Shown in pieces: positions 27,301 to 42,170 of a DNA stretch of 64,000 bases. The stretch covers positions 310,001 through 374,000 of the forward strand of contig NW_026527054.1 of assembly GCF_027744825.2 (NCBI RefSeq), read 5' to 3'. The notes beneath the pieces were generated by a model. That model was not told where the DNA came from, did no database searches, and worked only from the letters and a program-made list of their open reading frames with translations. Position 1 is the stretch's first letter. Each line of letters opens with the position of its first letter. This DNA comes from Synchiropus splendidus. Taxonomy: Eukaryota; Chordata; Actinopteri; Syngnathiformes; Callionymidae. Made by a program: the position numbers and the translations under genes.

Positions 27301-28899
27301 TGTTCTGAAGTCTCCCTGCAAAGTTATGGCACTATCCAGAAAACGCGTTTTCAGCCTGAGATGAGCTTGATTTCAGAAAGCCAAACATAAAAATGTTGAG
27401 AACTTTGGAAAAACACTTCAGACAGCTAAGATTTGATGTGCAACTACTAGAAAGACGCATTCTGCTATAGTGGGAGGTTAAAATTTCATGTTCTGAAGCT
27501 TCCCTGCAAAGTTATGGAACAATGCAGAAAACGCGTTTTCAGCCTGAGATAAGGTCGATTCCGGAACGCCAAACATAAAAATTTGATAACTTTGGAAAAA
27601 CACTTCAGACAGCTTAGATTTGATGTGCAACTACTAGAAAGACCCTTTCTGCTATAGTGGGATATGAAAATTTCATGTTCTGAAGCTTCCCTGCAAAGTT
27701 GTGCCACAATGCAGGAAACGCGTTTTCAGCCTGAGATAAGGTCGATTCCGGAACGCCAAACATAAAAATATTGATAACTTTGGAAAAACACTTCAGACAG
27801 GTTAGATTTGATGTGCAACTACTAGAAAGACCCTTTCTGCTATAGTGGGAGGTGAAAATTTCATGTTCTGAAGCTTCCCTGCAAAGTTATGGCACAATGC
27901 AGAAAACGCGTTTTCAGCCTGAGATAAGGTGGGTTCCAGAACGCCAAACATAAAAATGTTGATAACTTTGGAAAAACACTTCAGACAGCTTAGATTTTAT
28001 GTGCAACTACTAGAAAGACCCTCTCTGCTATAGTGGGAGGCGAATATTTCATGTTCTGAAGCTTCCCTGCAAAGTTATGGCACAATGCGTAAAACGCGTT
28101 TTCAGCCTGAGATAAGGTCGATTCCGGAACGCCAAACATAAAAGTGTGGATAACTTTGGAAAAACACTTCAAACAGCGTTGATTTGATGTGCACCTACTA
28201 GAAAGACCCTTTCTGCTATAGTGGGAGGTGAAATTTTCATGTTCTAAAGCTTCCCTGCAAAGTAATGGCACAATGCAGAAAACGCGTTTTCGGCCTGAGA
28301 TAAGGTCGATTCAGGAACACCAAACATAAAAATGTTGAAAACTTTCGAAAAACACTTCAGACAGCTTAGATTTGATGTGCAACTACGAGAAGGACCCTTT
28401 CTGCTATAGTGGGAGTTGAAAATATCATGCTCTGAAGCTTCCCTGCAAAGTTATGGCACAATGCGTAAAACGCGTTTTCAGCCTGAGATGAGGTTGATTT
28501 CAGAACCCCAAACATAAAAATGTTGATAACTTTGGAAAAACTCTACAGACAGCTTAGATTTGATGTGCAACTACTAGAAAGACCCTATCTGCTACAGTGG
28601 GAGGTGAAAATTTCATGTTCTGAAGCTTCACTGCAAAGTTATGCCACAATGCAGGAAACGCGTTTTCAGCCTGAGATAAGGTCGATTCCGGAACGCCAAA
28701 CATAAAAATATTGATAACTTTGGAAAAACACTTCAGACAGCTTAGATTTGATGTGCAACTACTAGAAAGACCCTTTCTGCTATAGTGGGAGGAGAAAATT
28801 TCATGTTCTGAAGTCTCCCTGCAAAGTTACGGCACAATGCAGAAAACGCGTTTTCAGCCTGAGATAAGGTGGGTTCCAGAACGCCAAACATAAAAATGT

Positions 28900-30300
28900 T
28901 GATAACTTTGGAAAAACACTTCAGACAGCTTAGATTTGATGTGCAACTACTAGAAAGACCCTTTCTGCTACAGTGGGATGTTAAAATTTCATGTTCTGAA
29001 GTTTCCCTGCAAAGTTATGGCACAATGCAGAAAATGCGTTTTCAATAAGGTGCGATCCGGAACGCCAAACATAAAAATGTTGATAACTTTCGAAAAGCAC
29101 TTCAGACAGCTTAGATTTGTTGTGCAACTACTAGAAAGACCCTTTCTGCTATAGTGGGAGGTGAAAATTTCATATTCTGCAGCTTTCCTGCAAAGTGATG
29201 ACACCAAGCAGAAAACGCGTTTTCAGCCTGAGATAAGGTTGATTCCGGAACGCCAAACATAAGAATGTTGATAACTTTGGAAAAACACTTCAGACAGGTG
29301 AGATTTGATGTGGAACTACTAGAAGGACCCTTTCTGCAATAGTGGCAGGTTAAAATTTCATGTTCTGAAGCTTCCCTCCAAAGTTATGGCACAATGCAGA
29401 AAACGCGTTTTCAGCCTGAGATAAGGTGGGTTCCAGAACGCCAAACATAAAAATGTTGATAACTTTGGAAAAACACTTCAGACAGCTTAGATTTGATGTG
29501 CAACTACTAGAAAGACCCTTTCTGCTACAGTGGGAGGTGAAAATTTCATGTTCTGAAGCTTCCCTGAAAAGTTATGCCACAATGCAAGAAACGCGTTTTC
29601 AGCCTGAGATAAGGTCGATTCCGGAACGCCAAACATAAAAATATTGATAACTTTGGAAAAACACTTCAGACAGCGTAGATTTGATGTGCAACCATTAGAA
29701 AGACCCGTTCAGCTATAGTGGGAGTAGAAAATTTCATGTTCTGAAGCTTTCCTGCAAAGTTATGGCACAATGCGTAAAACGCGTTTTCAGCCTGAGATAA
29801 GGTTGATTCCGGAACGCCAAACATAAGAATGTTGATAACTTTGGAAAAACACTTCAGACAGCTTAGATTTGATGTGCAACTACTAGAAAGACCCTTTCTG
29901 CTATAGTGGGATGTTAAAATTTCATGTTCTGAAGTTTCCCTGCAAAGTTATGGCACAATGCAGAAAATGCGTTTTCAATAAGGTGCGATCCGGAACGCCA
30001 AACATAAAAATGTTGATAACTTTCGAAAAGCACTTCAGACAGCTTAGATTTGTTGTGCAACTACTAGAAAGACCCTTTCTGCTATAGTGGGAGGTGAAAA
30101 TTTCATATTCTGCAGCTTTCCTGCAAAGTGATGACACCAAGCAGAAAACGCGTTTTCAGCCTGAGATAAGGTTGATTCCGGAACGCCAAACATAAGAATG
30201 TTGATAACTTTGGAAAAACACTTCAGACAGGTTAGATTTGATGTGCAACTACTAGAAGGACCCTTTCTGCAATAGTGGCAGGTTAAAATTTCATGTTCTG
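28900..30300 (+). repeat. 933-bp (5-monomer) repeat containing a 181-bp deletion monomer
   Basis: Blocks near 28989 and 29922 match with offset 933, which is 5 x 188 minus 7. The missing 7 bp lie in one monomer of each block: GTTTTCAATAAGGTGCGATC lacks the GCCTGAG normally found after TTTTCA. The same deletion monomer reappears once at 42181-42202, next to the BEL insertion. Confidence 0.8.
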
Positions 30301-33300
30301 AAGCTTCCCTCCAAAGTTATGGCACAATGCAGAAAACGCGTTTACAGCCTGAGAAAAGGTCGATTCCGGAACGCCAAACATAAAAATGTTGATAACTCAG
30401 GAAAAACTCTACAGACAGCTTAGATTTGATGTGCAACTACTAGAAATACCCTTTCTGCTGAAGTGGGAGGTGAAAATTTCATGTTCTGAAGCTTCCCTGC
30501 AAAGTTATGGCACAATGCAGAAAATGCGTTTTCGACCTGAGATAAGGTCGATTCAGGAACGCCAAAGATAAAAATGTTGATAACCTTGGAAAAACACTTC
30601 AGACAGCTTAGATTTGATGTGCAACTACGAGAAAGACCCTTTCTGCTATAGTGGGAGGTGAAAATATCATGTTCTGAGGCTTTCCTGCAAAGTTATGGCA
30701 AATTGCGTAAAACGCGTTTTCAGCCTGAGATAAGGTCGATTCCGGAACGCCAAACATAAAAATGTTGATAACTTTTGAAAAACACATCAGACAGCTTAGA
30801 TTTGATGTGCAACTACTAGAAAGACCCTTTCTGCTATATTGGGAGGTCAAAATTTCATGTTCTGAAGCTTCCCTGCAAAGTTGTGGGACAATGCAGAAAA
30901 CGATTTTTCATCCAGTGATAAGGTCGATTCCGGAACGCCAAACATAAAAATGTTGATAACTTTCGAAAAACACTTCAGACAGCTTAGATTTGATGTACAA
31001 CTACTAGAAATACCCTTTCTGCTCTAGTGGGACGTGAAAATTTCATGTTCTAAAGCTTCCTTGCAAAGTTATGGCACAATGCAGAAAACGCGTTTTCAGC
31101 CTGAGAAAAGGTCGATTCCGGAACGCCAAACATAAGAATGTTGATAACTTTGGAAAAACACTTCAAACAGCTTAGATTTGATGTGCTACTACTAGAAAGA
31201 CCCTTTCTGCTATAGTGGGAGGTGAAAATTTCATGTTCTGAAGCTTCCCTGCAAAGTTATGGCACAATGCAGAAAACGCGTTTTCAGCCTGAGATAAGGT
31301 GGGTTCCACAACGCCAAACATAAAAACGTTGATAACTTTGGAAATACACTTCAGACAGCTTAGATTTGATGCGCAACTACTAGAAATACCCTTTCTGCTG
31401 AAGTGGGAGGTGAAAATTTCATGTTCTGAAGCTTCCCTGCAAAGTTATGGCACAATGCGTAAAACGCGTTTTCAGCCTGAGATGAGGTTGATTTCAGAAC
31501 GCCAAACATAAAAATGTTGATAACTTTCGAAAAACACTTCAGACAGCTTAGATTTGTTGTGCAACTACTAGAAATACCCTTTCTGCTCTAGTGGGAGGTG
31601 AAAATTTCATGTTCTAAAGCGTCCCTGCAAAGTTATGGCACAATGCAGAAAACACGTTTTCTGCGTGAGATAAGGTCGAATCCGGAACGCCAAACATAAA
31701 AATGTTGATAACTCAGGAAAAACTCTACAGACAGCTTAGATTTGATGTGCAACTACTAGAAAGACCCTTTCTGCTATAGTGGGAGGTGAAAATGTCATGT
31801 TCTGAAGCTTCCCTGCAAAGTTATGGCAAAATATGTAAAGCGCGTTTTCAGGCTGAGATAAGGTCGATTCCGAAACGCCAAACATAAAAATGTTGGTAAC
31901 TTTGGAAAAACACTTTCGACAGCTTAGATTTGATGTGCAACTAATAGAAAGACCCTTTCTGCTATAGTGGGAGGTGAAAATTTCATGTTCTGAAGCTTCC
32001 CTGCAAAGTTATGGCACAATGCAGAAAACGCGTTTTCAGCCTGAGATAAGGTGGGTTCCACAACGCCAAACATAAAAAAGTTGATAACTTTGGAAATACA
32101 CTTCAGACAGCTTAGATTTGATGTGCAACTACTAGAAAGACCCTTTCTGCTACAGTGGGAGGTGAAAATTTCATGTTCTGAAGCTTCCCTGCAAAGTTAT
32201 GCCACAATGCAAGAAACGCGTTTTCAGCCTGAGATAAGGTCGATTCAGGAACGCCAAACATAAAAATATTGATAACTTTGGAAAAACACTTCAGACAGGT
32301 TAGATTTGATGTGCTACTACTAGAAAGACCCTTTCTGCTATAGTGGGAGGTGAAAATTTCATGTTCTGAAGCTTCCCTGCAAAGTTATGGCACAATGCAG
32401 AAAACGCGTTTTCAGCCTGAGATAAGGTGGGTTCCACAACGCCAAACATAAAAAAGTTGATAACTTTGGAAATACACTTCAGACAGCTTAGATTTGATGC
32501 GCAACTACTAGAAAACCCTTTCTGCTGAAGTGGGAGGTGAAAATTTCATGTTCTGAAGCTTCCCTGCAAAGTTATGGCACAATGCAGAAAACGCGTTTTC
32601 GGCCTGAGATAAGGTCGATTCAGGAACGCCAAAGATAAAAATGTTGATAACCTTGGAAAAACACTTCAGACAGCTTAGATTTGATGTGCAACTACGAGAA
32701 TGACCCTTTCTGCTATAGTGGGAGGTGAAAATATCATGTTCTGAGGCTTTCCTGCAAAGTTATGGCAAATTGCGTAAAACGCGTTTTCAGCTTGAGATAA
32801 GGTTGATTCCGGAACGCCAAACATAAGAATGTTGATAACTTTGGAAAAACACTTCAGACAACTTAGATTTGTTGTGCAACTACTAGAAATACCCTTTCTG
32901 ATATGGTGGGAGGAGAAAATTTCATGTTCTGAAGTCTCCCTGCAAAGTTATGGCACAATGCAGAAAACGCGTTTTCAGCCTGAGATAAGGTGGGTTCCAG
33001 AACGCCAAACATAAAAATGTTGATAACTTTGGAAAAACACTTCAGACAGCTTAGATTTGATGTGCAACTACTAGAAAGACCCTTTTTGCTGTAGTGGGAG
33101 GTGAAAATTTCATGTTCTGAAGCTTCCCTGCAAAGTTATGGCACAATGCAGAAAACGCGTTTTCAACCTGAGATAAGGTGGGTTCCACAACGCCAAACAT
33201 GAAAATGTTGATAACTTTGGAAATACACTTCAGACAGCTTAGATTTGATGCGCAACTACTAGAAAGACCCTTTCTGCTATATTGGGAGGTCAGAATTTCA

Positions 33301-34519
33301 TGTTCTGAAGCTTCCCTGCAAAGTTATGGGACTATGCAGAAAACGATTTTTCATCCTGAGATAAGGTCGATTCCGGAACGCCAAACATAAAAATGTTGAT
33401 AACTTTCGAAAAACACTTCAGACAGCTTAGATTTGTTGTGCAACTACTAGAAATACCCTTTCTGCTCTAGTGGGAGGTGAAAATATCATGTTCTGAAGCG
33501 TCCCTGCAAAGTTATGGCACAATGCGTAAAACGCGTTTTCAGCCTGAGATGAGGTTGATTTCAGAACGCCAAACATAAAAATGTTGATAACTCAGGAAAA
33601 ACTCTACAGACAGCTTAGATTTGATGTGCAACTACTAGAAATACCCTTTCTGCTATAGTGGGACGTGAAAATTTCATATTCTGAAGCTTCCCTGAAAAGT
33701 TTTGGCACAATGCAGAAAACGCGTTTTCATCCTGAGATAAGGTCGATTCCGGAACGCCAAACATAAAAATGTTGATAACTTTCGAAAAACACTTCAGACA
33801 GCTTAGATTTGTTGTGCAACTACTAGAAATACCCTTTCTGCTCTAGTGGGAGGTGAAAATTTCATGTTATAAAGCTTCCCTGCAAAGTTATGGCACAATG
33901 CAGAAAACACGTTTTCTGCGTGAGATAAGGTCGAATCCGGAACGCCAAACATAAAAATGTTGATAACTCAGGAAAAACTCTACAGACAGCTTAGATTTGA
34001 TGTGCAACTACTAGAAAGACCCTTTCTGCTATAGTGGGAGGAGAAAATTTCATGTTCTGAAGTCTCCCTTCAAAGTTATGGCACTATCCAGAAAACGCGT
34101 TTTCAGCCTGAGATAAGGTGGGTTCCAGAACGCCAAACATAAAAATGTTGATAACTTTGGAAAAACACTTCAGACAGCTTAGATTTGATGTGCAACTACT
34201 AGAAAGACCCTTTCTGCTATAGTGGGAGGTGAAAATGTCATGTTCTGAAGCTTCCCTGCAAAGTTATGGCAAAATATGTAAAGCGCGTTTTCAGGCTGAG
34301 ATAAGGTCGATTCCGAAACGCCAAACATAAAAATGTTGATAACTTTGGAAAAACACTTTCGACAGCTTAGATTTGATGTGCAACTACTAGAAAGACCATT
34401 TCTGCTATAGTGGGAGGTTAAAATTTCATGTTCTGAAGCTTCCCTGCAAAGTTATGGCACAATGCTTAAAACGCGTTTTCAGCCTGAGATGAGGTTGATT
34501 TCAGAACGCCAAACATAAA

Positions 34520-37150
34520 AATGTTGAGAACTTTGGAAAAACACTTCAGACAGCTAAGATTTGATGTGCAACTACTAGAAAGACCCTTTCTGCTATAGTG
34601 GGAGGTGAAAATTTCATGTTCTGGAGCTTACCTACAAAGTTTTGGCACAATGCAGAAAACGCGTTTTCAGCCTGAGATAAGGTGGGTTCCAGAACGCCAA
34701 ACATAAAAATGTTGATAACTTTGGAAAAACACTTCAGACAGCTTAGATTTGATGTGCAACTACTAGAAAGACCCTTTCTGCTACAGTGGGAGGTGAAAAT
34801 TTCATGTTCTGAAGCTTCCCTGCAAAGTTATGCCACAATGCAAGAAACGCGTTTTCAGCCTGAGATAAGGTCGATTCAGGAACGCCAAACATAAAAATAT
34901 TGATAACTTTGGAAAAACACTTCAGACGGGTTAGATTTGATGTGCAACTACTAGAAAGACCCTTTCTGCTATAGTGGGAGGTGAAAATTTCATGTTCTGA
35001 AGCTTCCCTGCAAAGTTATGGCACAATGCAGAAAACGCGTTTTCAGCCTGAGATAAGGTGGGTTCCAGAACGCGAAACATAAAAATGTTGATAACTTTGG
35101 AAAAACACTTCAGACAGCTTAGATTTTATGTGCAACTACTAGAAAGACCCTCTCTGCTATAGTGGGAGGCGAATATTTCATGTTCTGAAGCTTCCCTGCA
35201 AAGTTATGGCAGAATGCGTAAATCGTGTTTTCAGCCTGAGATAAGGTCGATTCCGGAACGCCAAACATAAAAGTGTTGATAACTTTGGAAAAACACTTCA
35301 AACAGCTTTGATTTGATGTGCACCTACTAGAAAGACCCTTTCTGCTATAGTGGGAGGTGAAATTTTCATGTTCTAAAGCTTCCCTGCAAAGTAATGGCAC
35401 AATGCAGAAAACGCGTTTTCGGCCTGAGATAAGGTCGATTCAGGAACACCAAACATAAAAATGTTGAAAACTTTTGAAAAACACTTCAGACAGCTTAGAT
35501 TTGATGTGCAACTACGAGAAGGACCCTTTCTGCTATAGTGGGAGGTGAAAATTTCATGTTCTGAAGCTTCCCTGCAAAGTTATGCCACAATGCAAGAAAC
35601 GCGTTTTCAGCCTGAGATAAGGTCGATTCAGGAACGCCAAACGTAAAAGTGTTGATAACTTTGGAAAAACACTTCAGACAGCTTAGATTTGATGTGCAAC
35701 TACTAGAAAGACCCTATCTGCTACAGTGGGAGGTGAAAATTTCATGTTCTGAAGCTTCACTGCAAAGTTATGCCACAATGCAGGAAACGCGTTTTCAGCC
35801 TGAGATAAGGTCGATTCCGGAACGCCAAACATAAAAATATTGATAACTTTGGAAAAACACTTCAGACAGCTTAGATTTGATGTGCAACTACTAGAAAGAC
35901 CCTTTCTGCTATAGTGGGAGGAGAAAATTTCATGTTCTGAAGTCTCCCTGCAAAGTTATGGCACTATCCAGAAAACGCGTTTTCAGCCTGAGATAAGGTG
36001 GGTTCCAGAACGCCAAACATAAAAATGTGGATAACTTTGGAAAAACACTTCAGACAGCTTAGATTTGATGTGCAACTACTAGAAAGACCCTTTCTGCTAT
36101 AGTGGGAGGTGAAAATGTCATGTTCTGAAGCTTCCCTGCAAAGTTATGGCAAAATATGTAAAGCGCGTTTTCAGGCTGAGATAAGGTCGATTCCGAAACG
36201 CCAAACATAAAAATGTTGATAACTTTGGAAAAACACTTTCGACAGCTTAGATTTGATGTGCAACTACTAGAAAGACCCTTTCTGCTATAGTGGGAGGTTA
36301 AAATTTCATGTTCTGAAGCTTCCCTGCAAAGTTATGGCACAATGCGTAAAACGCGTTTTCAGCCTGAGATGAGGTTGATTTCAGAACGTCAAACATAAAA
36401 ATGTTGATAACTTTGGAAAAACACTTCAGACAGCTTAGATTTGATGTGCAACTACTAGAAAGACCCTTTCTGCTACAGTGGGAGGTGAAAATTTCATGTT
36501 CTGAAGCTTCCCTGCAAAGTTATGCCACAATGCAAGAAACGCGTTTTCAGCCTGAGATAAGGTCGATTCAGGAACGCCAAACGTAAAAGTGTTGATAACT
36601 TTGGAAAAACACTTCAGACAGCTTAGATTTGATATGCAACCACGAGAAAGACCCTTTCTGCTATAGTGGGAGGTGAAAATTTCATGTTCTGAAGTTTCCC
36701 TGCAAAGTTATGGCACAATGCAGAAAATGCGTTTTCAGCCTGAGATAAGGTGGGTTCCAGAACGGCAAACATGAAAATGTTGATAACTTTGGAAAAACAC
36801 TTCAGACAGCTTCGATTTGATGTGCAACTACAAGACAGACCCTTTCTGCAACAGTGGGAGGTTAAAATTTCTTATTCTGAAGTTTCCTGCAAAGTTATGG
36901 CACAATGCGGAAAAAAAGGTTTTCAGCCTGAGATAAAGTCGATTCCGGAACGCCAAACATAAAAATGTTGATAACTTTGGAAAAACATTTCAGACAGCTT
37001 AGATTTCACGTGAAACTACTAGAAAGACCCTTTCTGCAATAGTGGGAGGTCAAAATTTCATGTTCTTAAGCTTTATGCATAGTTGTGGCACAATGCTTAA
37101 AACGCGTTTGCAGCCTGAGATAAGGTCGATTCCGGAACGCCAAACATAAA
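34520..37150 (+). repeat. 2,631-bp (14-monomer) higher-order repeat, copy 1
   Basis: The block begins at a monomer with CAGCTAAGATTTG and GGAGCTTACCTACAAAG. It contains a distinctive monomer with CAAGACAGACCC and GCGGAAAAAAAGG (near 36830-36920) and another with TTCACGTGAAAC (near 37003). The same order recurs 2631 bp later, with monomer-sized indels. The 1-bp shortfall from 14 x 188 is shared. Confidence 0.8.
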
Positions 37151-39781
37151 AATGTTGATAACTTTGGAAAAACACTTCAGACAGCTAAGATTTGATGTGC
37201 AACTACTAGAAAGACCCTTTCTGCTATAGTGGGAGGTGAAAATTTCATGTTCTGGAGCTTACCTACAAAGTTTTGGCACAATGCAGAAAACGCGTTTTCA
37301 GCCTGAGATAAGGTGGGTTCCAGAACGCCAAACATAAAAATGTTGATAACTTTGGAAAAACACTTCAGACAGCTTAAATTTGATGTGCAACTACTAGAAA
37401 GACCCTTTCTGCTACAGTGGGAGGTGAAAATTTCATGTTCTGAAGCTTCCCTGCAAAGTTATGCCACAATGCAAGAAACACGTTTTCAGCCTGAGATAAG
37501 GTCGATTCAGGAACGCCAAACATAAAAATATTGATAACTTTGGAAAAACATTTCAGACAGGTTAGATTTGATGTGCAACTACTAGAAAGACCCTTTCTGC
37601 TATAGTGGGAGGTGAAAATTTCATGTTCTGAAGCTTCCCTGCAAAGTTATGGCACAATGCAGAAAACGCGTTTTCAGCCTGAGATAAGGTGGGTTCCAGA
37701 ACGCGAAACATAAAAATGTTGATAACTTTGGAAAAACACTTCAGATAGCTTAGATTTTATGTAAAACTACTAGAAAGACCCTCTCTGCTATAGTGGGAGG
37801 CGAATATTTCATGTTCTGAAGCTTCCCTGCAAAGTTATGGCAGAATGCGTAAATCGTGTTTTCAGCCTGAGATAAGGTCGATTCCGGAACGCCAAACATA
37901 AAAATGTTGATAACTTTGGAAAAACACTTTCGACAGCTTAGATTTGATGTGCAACTACTAGAAAGACCCTTTCTGCTATAGTGGGAGGTTAAAATTTCAT
38001 GTTCTGAAGCTTCCCTGCAAAGTTATGCCACAATGCAAGAAACGCGTTTTCAGCCTGAGATAAGGTCGATTCAGGAACGCCAAACGTAAAAGTGTTGATA
38101 ACTTTGGAAAAACACTTCAGACAGCTTAGATTTGATGTGCAACTACTAGAAAGACCCTATCTGCTACAGTGGGAGGTGAAAATTTCATGTTCTGAAGCTT
38201 CACTGCAAAGTTATGCCACAATGCAGGAAACGCGTTTTCAGCCTGAGATAAGGTCGATTCCGGAACGCCAAACATAAAAATATTGATAACTTTGGAAAAA
38301 CACTTCAGACAGCTTAGATTTGATGTGCAACTACTAGAAAGACCCTTTCTGCTATAGTGGGAGGAGAAAATTTCATGTTCTGAAGTCTCCCTGCAAAGTT
38401 ATGGCACTATCCAGAAAACGCGTTTTCAGCCTGAGATAAGGTGGGTTCCAGAACGCCAAACATAAAAATGTGGATAACTTTGGAAAAACACTTCAGACAG
38501 CTTAGATTTGATGTGCAACTACTAGAAAGACCCTTTCTGCTATAGTGGGAGGTGAAAATGTCATGTTCTGAAGCTTCCCTGCAAAGTTATGGCAAAATAT
38601 GTAAAGCGCGTTTTCAGGCTGAGATAAGGTCGATTCCGAAACGCCAAACATAAAAATGTTGATAACTTTGGAAAAACACTTTCGACAGCTTAGATTTGAT
38701 GTGCAACTACTAGAAAGACCCTTTCTGCTATAGTGGGAGGTTAAAATTTCATGTTCTGAAGCTTCCCTGCAAAGTTATGGCACAATGCGTAAAACGCGTT
38801 TTCAGCCTGAGATGAGGTTGATTTCAGAACGCCAAACATAAAAATGTTGAGAACTTTGGAAAAACACTTCAGACAGCAAAGATTTGATGTGCAACTACTA
38901 GAAAGACCCTTTCTGCTATAGTGGGAGGTGAAAATTTCATGTTCTGGAGCTTACCTTCAAAGTTTTGGCACAATGCAGAAAACGCGTTTTCAGCCTGAGA
39001 TAAGGTGGGTTCCAGAACGTCAAACATAAAAATGTTGATAACTTTGGAAAAACACTTCAGACAGCTTAGATTTGATGTGCAACTACTAGAAAGACCCTTT
39101 CTGCTACAGTGGGAGGTGAAAATTTCATGTTCTGAAGCTTCCCTGCAAAGTTATGCCACAATGCAAGAAACGCGTTTTCAGCCTGAGATAAGGTCGATTC
39201 AGGAACGCCAAACGTAAAAGTGTTGATAACTTTGGAAAAACACTTCAGACAGCTTAGATTTGATATGCAACCACGAGAAAGACCCTTTCTGCTATAGTGG
39301 GAGGTGAAAATTTCATGTTCTGAAGTTTCCCTGCAAAGTTATGGCACAATGCAGAAAATGCGTTTTCAGCCTGAGATAAGGTGGGTTCCAGAACGGCAAA
39401 CATGAAAATGTTGATAACTTTGGAAAAACACTTCAGACAGCTTCGATTTGATGTGCAACTACAAGACAGACCCTTTCTGCAACAGTGGGAGGTTAAAATT
39501 TCTAATTCTGAAGTTTCCTGCAAAGTTATGGCACAATGCGGAAAAAAAGGTTTTCAGCCTGAGATAAAGTCGATTCCGGAACGCCAAACATAAAAATGTT
39601 GATAACTTTGGAAAAACATTTCAGACAGCTTAGATTTCACGTGAAACTACTAGAAAGACCCTTTCTGCAATAGTGGGAGGTCAAAATTTCATGTTCTTAA
39701 GCTTTATGCATAGTTGTGGCACAATGCTTAAAACGCGTTTTCAGCCTGAGATAAGGTCGATTCCGGAACGCCAAACATAAA
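37151..39781 (+). repeat. 2,631-bp higher-order repeat, copy 2
   Basis: Second copy of the 34.5-kb block. GCGGAAAAAAAGG recurs near 39538 and TTCACGTGAAAC near 39634. Relative to copy 1, the monomers between about 37.9 and 38.1 kb have been rearranged (local offset 2443, one monomer less), and compensated further on. Confidence 0.8.
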
Positions 39782-42170
39782 AATGTTGATAACTTTGGAA
39801 AAACACTTCAGACAGCTAAGATTTGATGTGCAACTACTAGAAAGACCCTTTCTGCTATAGTGGGAGGTGAAAATTTCATGTTCTGGAGCTTACCTACAAA
39901 GTTTTGGCACAATGCAGAAAACGCGTTTTCAGCCTGAGATAAGGTGGGTTCCAGAACGCCAAACATAAAAATGTTGATAACTTTGGAAAAACACTTCAGA
40001 CAGCTTAGATTTGATGTGCAACTACTAGAAAGACCCTTTCTGCTACAGTGGGAGGTGAAAATTTCATGTTCTGAAGCTTCCCTGCAAAGTTATGCCACAA
40101 TGCAAGAAACACGTTTTCAGCCTGAGATAAGGTCGATTCAGGAACGCCAAACATAAAAATATTGATAACTTTGGAAAAACATTTCAGACAGGTTAGATGT
40201 GATGTGCAACTACTAGAAAGACCCTTTCTGCTATAGTGGGAGGTGAAAATTTCATGTTCTGAAGCTTCCCTGCAAAGTTATGGCACAATGCAGAAAACGC
40301 GTTTTCAGCCTGAGATAAGGTGGGTTCCAGAACGCGAAACATAAAAATGTTGATAACTTTGGAAAAACACTTCAGATAGCTTAGATTTTATGTAAAACTA
40401 CTAGAAAGACCCTCTCTGCTATAGTGGGAGGCGAATATTTCATGTTCTGAAGCTTCCCTGCAAAGTTATGGCAGAATGCGTAAATCGTGTTTTCAGCCTG
40501 AGATAAGGTCGATTCCGGAACGCCAAACATAAAAGTGTTGATAACTTTGGAAAAACACTTCAAACAGCTTTGATTTGATGTGCACCTACTAGAAAGACCC
40601 TTTCTGCTATAGTGGGAGGTGAAATTTTCATGTTCTAAAGCTTCCCTGCAAAGTAATGGCACAATGCAGAAAACGCGTTTTCGGCCTGAGATAAGGTCGA
40701 TTCAGGAACACCAAACATAAAAATGTTGAAAACTTTTGAAAAACACTTCAGACAGCTTAGATTTGATGTGCAACTACGAGAAGGACCCTTTCTGCTATAG
40801 TGGGAGTTGAAAATATCATGCTCAGAAGCTTCCCTGCAAAGTTATGGCACAATGCGTAAAACGCGTTTTCAGCCTGAGATGAGGTTGATTTCAGAACCCC
40901 ACACATAAAAATGTTGATAACTCAGGAAAAACTCTACAGACAGCTTAGATTTGATGTGCACCTACTAGAAAGACCCTTTCTGCTATAGTGGGAGGTGAAA
41001 TTTTCATGTTCTAAAGCTTCCCTGCAAAGTAATGGCACAATGCAGGAAACGCGTTTTCAGCCTGAGATAAGGGCGATTCCGGAACGCCAAACATAAAAAT
41101 ATTGATAACTTTGGAAAAACACTTCAGACAGCTTAGATTTGATGTGCAACTACTAGAAAGACCCTTTCTGCTATAGTGGGAGGAGAAAATTTCATGTTCT
41201 GAAGTCTCCCTGCAAAGTTATGGCACTATCCAGAAAACGCGTTTTCAGCCTGAGATAAGGTGGGTTCCAGAACGCCAAACATAAAAATGTGGATAACTTT
41301 GGAAAAACACTTCAGACAGCTTAGATTTGATGTGCAACTACTAGAAAGACCCTTTCTGCTATAGTGGGAGGTGAAAATGTCATGTTCTGAAGCTTCCCTG
41401 CAAAGTTATGGCAAAATATGTAAAGCGCGTTTTCAGGCTGAGATAAGGTCGATTCCGAAACGCCAAACATAAAAATGTTGATAACTTTGGAAAAACACTT
41501 TCGACAGCTTAGATTTGATGTGCAACTACTAGAAAGACCCTTTCTGCTATAGTGGGAGGTTAAAATTTCATGTTCTGAAGCTTCCCTGCAAAGTTATGGC
41601 ACAATGCGTAAAACGCGTTTTCAGCCTGAGATGAGGTTGATTACAGAACGCCAAACATAAAAATGTTGAGAACTTTGGAAAAACACTTCAGACAGCAAAG
41701 ATTTGATGTGCAACTACTAGAAAGACCCTTTCTGCTATAGTGGGAGGTGAAAATTTCATGTTCTGGAGCTTACCTTCAAAGTTTTGGCACAATGCAGAAA
41801 ACGCGTTTTCAGCCTGAGATAAGGTGGGTTCCAGAACGTCAAACATAAAAATGTTGATAACTTTGGAAAAACACTTCAGACAGCTTAGATTTGATGTGCA
41901 ACTACTAGAAAGACCCTTTCTGCTACAGTGGGAGGTGAAAATTTCATGTTCTGAAGCTTCCCTGCAAAGTTATGCCACAATGCAAGAAACGCGTTTTCAG
42001 CCTGAGATAAGGTCGATTCAGGAACGCCAAACGTAAAAGTGTTGATAACTTTGGAAAAACACTTCAGACAGCTTAGATTTGATATGCAACCACGAGAAAG
42101 ACCCTTTCTGCTATAGTGGGAGGTGAAAATTTCATGTTCTGAAGTTTCCCTGCAAAGTTATGGCACAATG
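39782..42170 (+). repeat. 2,631/2,819-bp higher-order repeat, copy 3 (partial)
   Basis: Third copy. It carries an extra monomer, so its right part is offset by 2819 (15 x 188 minus 1) from copy 2. It ends near 42170, just before the 7-bp-deletion monomer, and does not include the GCGGAAAAAAAGG monomer. Beyond it, about 0.85 kb of more diverged monomers lead to the BEL insertion. Confidence 0.75.
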
